Source: Cryptomeria japonica (taxonomy: Eukaryota; Streptophyta; Pinopsida; Cupressales; Cupressaceae). From it: 64,000 nucleotides of DNA. Positions within the stretch are counted from its first letter, which is position 1. Every line of letters starts with the position of its first letter. The stretch is from assembly GCF_030272615.1 (NCBI RefSeq), contig NC_081412.1, positions 477,159,657 through 477,223,656 of the forward strand. Direction: 5' to 3'. Positions 57,603 to 64,000 of this stretch are shown piece after piece. Under the pieces are notes generated by a model. It was not told the DNA's origin. It did not search any database and saw nothing but the letters and a program-made list of their open reading frames with translations. A program made the translations under genes and the position numbers.

Positions 57603-60270
57603 CAACCCACAAATTTCTAATAATTTTTCCATAGATTCATGCCCAGATTTTCTAGAACTTGCTTTGGTACATATAACCCCTTGTTTAGCACATATAATCT
57701 ATATTTTAGCACATCTAATCCCTGTTTTGGTGCATTTAATGTATCTTATGGTTCATATGTGAATTCTTTTGGTGCATATATCTGATTCTGTGGCACATAT
57801 GCAAGATTTTAAGGCGTATATATAAACCGTTCTAGCGCATTTGGAAGATCTTGTGGCACATATGTACTCTATTTTAGCGCATATAAAACAGAGCAGAAAG
57901 TTTGTAATAGGGTTTGGAAAATTTTTAGGCTTGTCTAGCCCACCTTGATTTGTGATTTTGCTAACTGGTTTTTGTAGGTTTTAGAGGAGATTAGTTAACT
58001 TTTTTAACTTTCTTTCTTCAAAGTTGGTTTAAAACGAATACACTTTTCCTTTTGCAAAGGTAAAATGAACTCAATTCTCTTTTGGTGCCTAAAAAGAACC
58101 TCACATTTCATTTGAGCTTTAAAAGGAACCTCATTTTCTTGCAAAGTTTAAGAAAGAACAACGAATCTCACATTTGGTTTTTGCAAGTTAGGACCTCACA
58201 CATCATTTTGGGCTTTAAGAAAAAGAACAAACAATCTTTTGTTTCTTGCAAAGTAAAAAGAACAATCAACCATTATTCTTGCAAGTAAAAAGAACAAGCC
58301 ATCTTTGATTTTTCCACAACGATTTACTTTGTTGATTAGGTTTTATTTCCAAGTTCAAAACAAATTGATTTGTGGAATTAATATTAAACATCATGCTTGT
58401 TGGAGCAACACCTCCAAATAGGACCTAGAAAATCATTGCAATGAAGGACTAAAAAGAATAATTGATTGCTTTGTATTAAAGTGATAGGTATATGCTCTCC
58501 CCTTAATTGGGTGATCAAAAATCCAAACTCACTATTACTTGCTTTCTTTCAATTTTAGCAAACAAGATAAATCCTTTAGCAGGCCTACCCTCTCGAGAAG
58601 CCCATAAGGCCAGTGAGAGGGGAACAACCTAAGTGGGGAATGACTAACGCCAAGTATTCCAACCCACTATAATCAAATGTGGATGTGATGTAAATCATAT
58701 TCAACAGTTTTGCTCAATGATTAGTCTTCCCCCAGTATCCTTGAGATATGAAAATCCTTTGTTCTAAAGGTTGGGAAGCCTCCCGAGGGAGTCTATCACT
58801 AAAGACCAAACAAAAGCCTAATTATGAACTTTAGAACTAGAAACCTCACCGATTTAGTATCTGAACATTAATAATATCATAGTGCAAAGGTGGGGAAGAA
58901 TTCGCCCCCAAGACACTCACCATACATCTCCCAGGATAAGGATTCAATTGAGAAGCAATCCTCTTTGAGTTAATTTTCGGACAAAGGCATAAATATGGGC
59001 ACCCTCTAGAGGGTGACGCGACTGTTTGAGCTGAAGGAGTATCTAGATGTGGGTTATGGTATTATTGATGACCCTTGATTAAAGAGTCTACTTGGTGTGT
59101 TTTTATTGTATCCAACTATTGAAAACATCAGGGATTTGAACACATCCTCAACAGAACATACATTCAATGTTTAGATTTAGAAGCAAAATAACCATTGGCT
59201 TCATGTTTGTTTGTTGTGTATTTTGTCAGAATTCCTAAAAAATCCTGCGGGAAAAATCAAACATCAACAAAATTGGTTCACAACTAGTTAAACTCAGGAA
59301 ATCCACAAAATAGTGCATTTGTCTATTTTTGTGGCGCATATGATCATTTCTCGGGTGCATATGATTCATATTACAACACATTTGAGTAATTAAGTGGCAC
59401 ATACAACATATCTTATAGTGCATATGAACAAAACAAAGGAGCATATGATCATTTAAGTGGCGCATACACTGAATCTTGTAGTGTGTTTGATCAATTCTAT
59501 AATGCATTTAAGTGGCACATTTGAGATAGAGCATTATCTGAATAAAGTTTTCAAAATTCAACAACTAATCCAAGTACCCATTTAAGAGGTCTTCCACCTT
59601 CAACTGTCTCAAATTAAGTTTTCTTTCAACAAATTAGAGGAGTATCAAACTAGTGATCACCAATTTTACCATTCAACCCATTTCAACATTAGATACTTAG
59701 TCTAGGTATCCAAGTTAGTCAAATCAATCTAGTTTCCAAAATCAGGAGACTTTATCATATCATTTAATGAACTTAGTCACATCAATAGGGGGCATATCAA
59801 ACCCTCTATTAGACTTAGTAAGCTTGAGTATCTAAGAACAAGGTATTTGTTATCAAATCAACCTATCAACAAACATCAATTTGGATCACTTGTATGACCA
59901 CTCCTCAACAATTAAAGAGGAAAAATATTCATCAGAAGACTGATTTGAAGAGAAAGCAACCTAGCCAAGAGAAAATCTTAAAGAGAAGCAAGTTTTTCTA
60001 CATAAAGCATCAACTCTTCCTAAAACATCGCACTTACTTACACCGCTTCCATATCTATCTACGTGGTAAAGGAACCGAGTTTGATGAGAGGAAATTTTGC
60101 AAGCACGTGCTTTTGAACAAAAATCGACATTCTCTCAACATCTTAACAAAGGAGAAAAAATCAACTTAGCTTATTTTCCAAAAGATCCAATCACTTATTC
60201 AATCAAATCGGGTCATGCTAGTTTCTACATGATCCCATAAAAACATCGAGTGGGATGACGAACCTAAATC
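57603..60270 (+). repeat. Long leader of the Ty3 element with word arrays
   Basis: There is no convincing ORF over 2.6 kb. Three arrays stand out. At 57663-57895 about 11 words like TTAGCGCATATAA or GGCACATATG are spaced about 20 bp. At 58090-58300 phrases such as CTTGCAAAGTAAAAAGAACA recur about four times. At 59308-59530 about 11 words like GGCGCATATGATC are spaced about 20 bp. The 91-codon frame at 59894-60166 is Lys-rich and could be an upstream part of gag, but this is not supported. Confidence 0.6.
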
Positions 60271-60274
60271 AAAC

Positions 60275-62316
60275 ATGGGATTGAGAGAAACTAACACGTG
60301 GAAAAAGTACCTAAATATGGATGAGGGAGATATAACAGACAACGTTATCGCAGAGGCACAACAAGACCCTGGCCTACAAAAACTCCTGGAGAAACTCATC
60401 GAAATAGACAAACAAAAATACTTTCTCCTGCTATCTAGCAAGGGTATTAAAATCCCTGAGGATTTTGACATGGAGCAACTAAAGCAAAATGAACATGTGA
60501 AAAGGACAAAATCAGGAATATATACCTACAACACCGATCAAGACAATACCAATGACCAAGACAACACTAATGAGCAAGATAACACTTACAATCATGATAC
60601 CAACAATGAAGACAATCCCCTTGCTACACTTATGCAACAACTACAAGCGCTTTAACAACAAATGCAAGAAATGCAAAAAGGGACCACCACACGATATTCC
60701 TTAGATGATATTTGTCCTTATCCCTTTGATCAAAGTTTAAACATGGTGGCAATTCCACTAAACTTCGAAATACCAAAGTATGACAAATACAATGGTAAAA
60801 GTGATCCTCGTGATCATATAAGGGAATTTTGTACAATGAGCTTAGAGTTTTCCCACGATGACACTTATGAGGTTATTTCCGTGAAGCCTAGGAGGACAAA
60901 TGATGGAATGAATTTCAAAACTCATGCCTCCCATTAGATCATTTGAAGAGTTGGTGAACAAGTTTGTATCACAATACTCTTATAACATTCAACATGAGGT
61001 CACCATGCTTGACCTTTGCAACACAAAACAAAAGAACAATGAACCATTCATGATGTTCTTGCAGAGATGGAGACAATTGATCTCTATATATCCCTAAACC
61101 GTAACTGAAAAAGGAGAAAATGGAAATCTTTATAGACAATATTAATGATGAGATGAGCTATCAACTTAAATTACAATGTCTACCTAGTTTTCAAAAGTTG
61201 ATCGAAAATGGCATCCAGATAGAAGAGGCCTTAATAAAAAAGGGAACTTTGATATTTTCTAAAGAAGGTGATAGTTCATCAAACAGCAACTATAACAAAA
61301 ACTACTACAACAACTCAAACAAATCTAGATTTTGGACATGAAACAATAGTGTTGTCAATGATGGTGTAGTTGATGCTAACAATGTTAAAACAAAACAACT
61401 AGTGTTAAACTTACTAGGTATTACTCCGCCAACCAACCAAGGAACCAATAATCAAGGAACCAATAATCAAGGAACTAAATATTCAAGGAAACAACAATCA
61501 AGGAAACAACACTAACACAAGACCGACATCATATCAACAAAATTTCACACCTTTGGGGCAAACTCTTGAATAAATATTTTGAGAATTATTGACAAACAAA
61601 CTCATTACATTGCCAAACACAAGGGATTTTGAACCCCAAGTCAAATCATCATGGTGGAATGACACACACTACTACAAATATCATAGAAACAAAGGGCATC
61701 ACACAAATGATTGCCTAAGGTTGAAGAATTTGGTTCACGATTTACAAGATAAAGGTGACATAACGATAGATGGTCATAAAACCAACGATGATCATGAGGT
61801 CCTAAAAAATCCACTTCATAATTATGACAAAGGCGCTTCATCATCCTCAAACAACAAAGGGGCCCATATAAATCATGCATACAATAATGTCATCAATCAC
61901 ATATCGGCATACGAAAATTAGATCAATGTCTTAAAAATCAAGGACAAGCAAGAACAAGTCTCGGTAAATGTAACTACACGGGTCCAATCCAAGTATGTTC
62001 TAAAAAGAAACACTTCCAACATATCCGCTCCTCTGAAAGAACAATATAACTTGGTAGATCAATTGAAGAAAATGCCAACACACATATCCATATTAGAGCT
62101 TCTCAAGATCTCACCAACACACAAGGATGTTCTGGAAAAAGCTCTTGTTGACTCTACGGTTCCAAACAACTTAGATATTGATCGATTCCAAGCCATGGTG
62201 GGACATTTAACTGTGCCTCATAATTTGTCATTTTCCAAAAATGATGACGTCTCTTCAAATCACCTGCATAATACTCCACTCCATATCGAATTCGTGTCCT
62301 ATAAACATCAAGTGAA
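60275..62316 (+). pseudogene. Ty3/gypsy gag polyprotein, broken
   Basis: The central gag core is clear: CPYPFDQSLNMVAIPLNFEI followed by PKYDKYNGKSDPRDHIREF (near 60713-60830), the standard Tat-lineage start of the capsid. Then come FVSQYSYNI and FMMFLQRWRQLIS (60960-61090) and IQIEEALIKKG. An Asn-rich stretch follows, then YHRNKGHHTNDCLRLKNLV (near 61678-61740), the family's single knuckle with the first cysteine changed to tyrosine. Stops and frameshifts occur near 60653, 60900-60935, 61095, 61340, 61440-61590 and 61919. The final piece runs to 62316, just before the solo LTR. Confidence 0.85.
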
Positions 62317-62321
62317 ATGAG

Positions 62322-63460
62322 TGTTGGGTTGATGATGATGTTTTTATGTAATAGGTTGATTGACAACTTGTTTTATGTTGTCATTGATTGCAACTATATT
62401 TTGATAGTCATCTAAGTCTTTTAGGCCAACCGGTAAAGAATAACCGGTAGAGGAGACAGTTTACTAGTGAACTGACAAATAGGACTTCAACCAGTAAACA
62501 TGAATAGAGTTGTATTCAAGCAATCAGTATGAGCGGTCAATGAAGAGTTAGGTGATGTGGTTTTACAGGATTGTTGAAGATTGTATCGGGTAGCTATGTT
62601 TCACACCGCAGTGATAGATTCAAGAGGCTGGGTGAGTTATGATCTATAGAGTAGTCAATCATGAAGAATAGTTAACTGCTAGAAGTAGAATGACTTAAAT
62701 CGGTAAACTAGTAACGATAATATTCTATTTTTAATTTGTTATGTTGGTAGCCGACATAGGTACAGCATGTAGTGCAAGATTGACTAGATTCATTAAACCT
62801 AGGAAGTTGTTCCAAGGTTGTTAGCCGGCTAAGTTGATGTCTATAAAAAGTGTGATGTTATGAGATGATGTATGAGATCGAAAGTGAATATTGAGAGTTT
62901 GATTGTGCGGTAATATGAGAAGCTCTGAATGGATGTGTTGTTGATATAAGGAGCAGTACTGAAGAGAATCTTATCAAGCACATAAGTGCTACATGTAGAT
63001 CATTTTACTATTGTTTTCCTAATAGTTGCAGTAGTCAAATCCCTTAACCAGGTAGGTCCTAACTAGGTAGCTCATTAACTTGAGTCTAAATCCTCTTGAG
63101 AGGTTGCTCCTAATAGGGAAAAGCTTTTAACAGAGCTGAGGTAAATCCCTTAATCGGGTGACTCCTAATAGGGTCTGCTCCTAACTGGACATATTTGTAT
63201 GACCTTAACCGGTCAAAGATTTATATTTTGTAGATAGTGAATCTTGTGGGTATTAACTCCCACCATATTTTTCCCTTTTGGGTTTCTACGTATAAATATT
63301 TGTGTTATGTGGAGCTTGATATATTGGGTGTTAGCTTATGTGGTGATATTTCTTTTATGTTTATTAAACTCTAAATTATTTAAAGTGATGATTAGATTTA
63401 TGTTGTGGTTTTTGTTTGCACTGATTCACTCCCCCCTCTTAGTGCCTTATAAGTTTATCA
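62322..63460 (+). mobile_element. Solo LTR (1139 bp), TSD ATGAG
   Basis: It starts TGTTGGGTTG and ends AGTTTATCA, with exact ATGAG duplications at 62317-62321 and 63461-63465. Near its 3' end it carries ACTGATTCACTCCCCCCTCT, the same motif as in the Copia LTRs of this window, and it contains several AACCGGT words. There is no PBS, gag or pol. It interrupts the Ty3 element exactly before the protease motif. Confidence 0.85.
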
Positions 63461-63464
63461 ATGA

Positions 63465-64000
63465 GTACTAATAGATGGAGGAGTCGGTCTAAATATTTGT
63501 ACTCTAAAACTTATCTGTGCATTGGGTTTCTTAGAAACAACCATTGATCTTAAGAAAAAGATAACAGTCAAAGCATATGATGATGAGGAAAGATCATCAA
63601 AAGGGTTGGTGGTATTACCTATTCAGGTAGGACCAGTTCAGAGAGATACTTTATGTCAAGTCTTAGACATAGACTTATCTTATAATATACTTTTGGGTCA
63701 TCCTTGGATCCATGAAATGCAAGCAGTAACATCTGCATACCATCAGTGCTTGAAATTACCTATGATGGACAATAAATTTCCATCACGACAGACACAAATC
63801 CTTTTCAATATTGAAACAATCTCAAAGCAACTCAGAATATTCTTGTACCACACAAAAAGGAAGCCCTCGCTTCCACATCATTGAACAGGAAAGATCAGCT
63901 CAAATCTCTGTCAATATATTTTGAGAGAAGTATGAAGTTGAAAGACAAAGGCATGAAAGAATACTCTTTTGAATCCCTATGTCTATCATAATCACCCATA
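63465..64000 (+). pseudogene. Ty3/gypsy retropepsin region, continues past the window
   Basis: Right after the solo LTR the frame gives VLIDGGVGLNICTLK, whose DGG is the active-site triad of the protease. It goes on to KITVKAYDDEERSSKG, VLDIDLSYNILLGHPWIHEM and TSAYHQCLKLP, all typical of Tat-lineage proteases. A frameshift near 63760 spoils the continuation; the expected downstream sequence resumes in another frame. Confidence 0.85.

Larger units (their letters stand above)
55921..64000 (+). mobile_element. Ty3/gypsy retrotransposon (Tat/Ogre-like), continues beyond the window
   Basis: LTR, primer site, 2.7-kb repetitive leader, gag and the start of the protease are present in order. Reverse transcriptase and later domains lie outside the window. 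The gag and protease motifs fit the Tat lineage. A 1139-bp solo LTR of another element is inserted between gag and protease. Confidence 0.85.

Overview
The window is plant nuclear DNA, most likely from a gymnosperm (conifer-type) genome. It is AT-rich and gene-poor, and most of it consists of layered, decayed retrotransposons. It holds one clearly intact host gene with spliceosomal GT-AG introns. The gymnosperm assignment is an inference from this style; no marker gene proves it.

Layout. 1-1200: on the minus strand, the start of a plant-mobile-domain (MAIN-like) coding segment that runs off the window, an array of AGCGCT words, and a short conserved peptide. 1198-7506: a very young minus-strand Copia-type non-autonomous LTR element. 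It has two 917-bp LTRs, a gag with zinc knuckles, a second large ORF of unknown function and no pol, and it continues past its 3' LTR into a second truncated copy. 8232-9669: an LTR-like block of the same family as the Ty3 LTR near 57 kb. 11691-17518: a decayed minus-strand Copia element carrying a nested solo LTR. 21319-22786: a minus-strand small-exon gene remnant with a duplicated 117-bp exon. 22815-23616: a probable 5'-truncated LINE tail. 24.8-25.0 kb: a tRNA-derived SINE.

28281-33572 (minus): a complete 11-exon ABCB1-type (PGP/MDR) auxin transporter gene of about 1333 residues, with two membrane domains and two nucleotide-binding domains. Short duplications lie on both sides of it.

35889-51248: an L1-type LINE bounded by a 13-bp target-site duplication. 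It carries ORF1, an ORF2 with endonuclease, reverse transcriptase and RNase H, and an unusual third ORF between ORF2 and the A-rich end. A 7.3-kb Copia element (38263-45537, target-site duplication GTCAC) has inserted into the ORF2 endonuclease region. 51.5-53.1 kb: another Copia-type LTR. 53382-53827: nine palindromic hairpin units. 54-55 kb: LTR-like promoter sequence and short-word repeats. 55921-64000: a Ty3/gypsy (Tat/Ogre-like) element with LTR, primer site, long repetitive leader, broken gag and the start of a retropepsin. A clean 1139-bp solo LTR splits it. The nesting gives an order of events: the LINE is older than the Copia element inside it, and the Ty3 element is older than the solo LTR inside it.

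Exon boundaries were placed by eye from reading frame and splice consensus. Outer limits of decayed repeats are approximate where stated.
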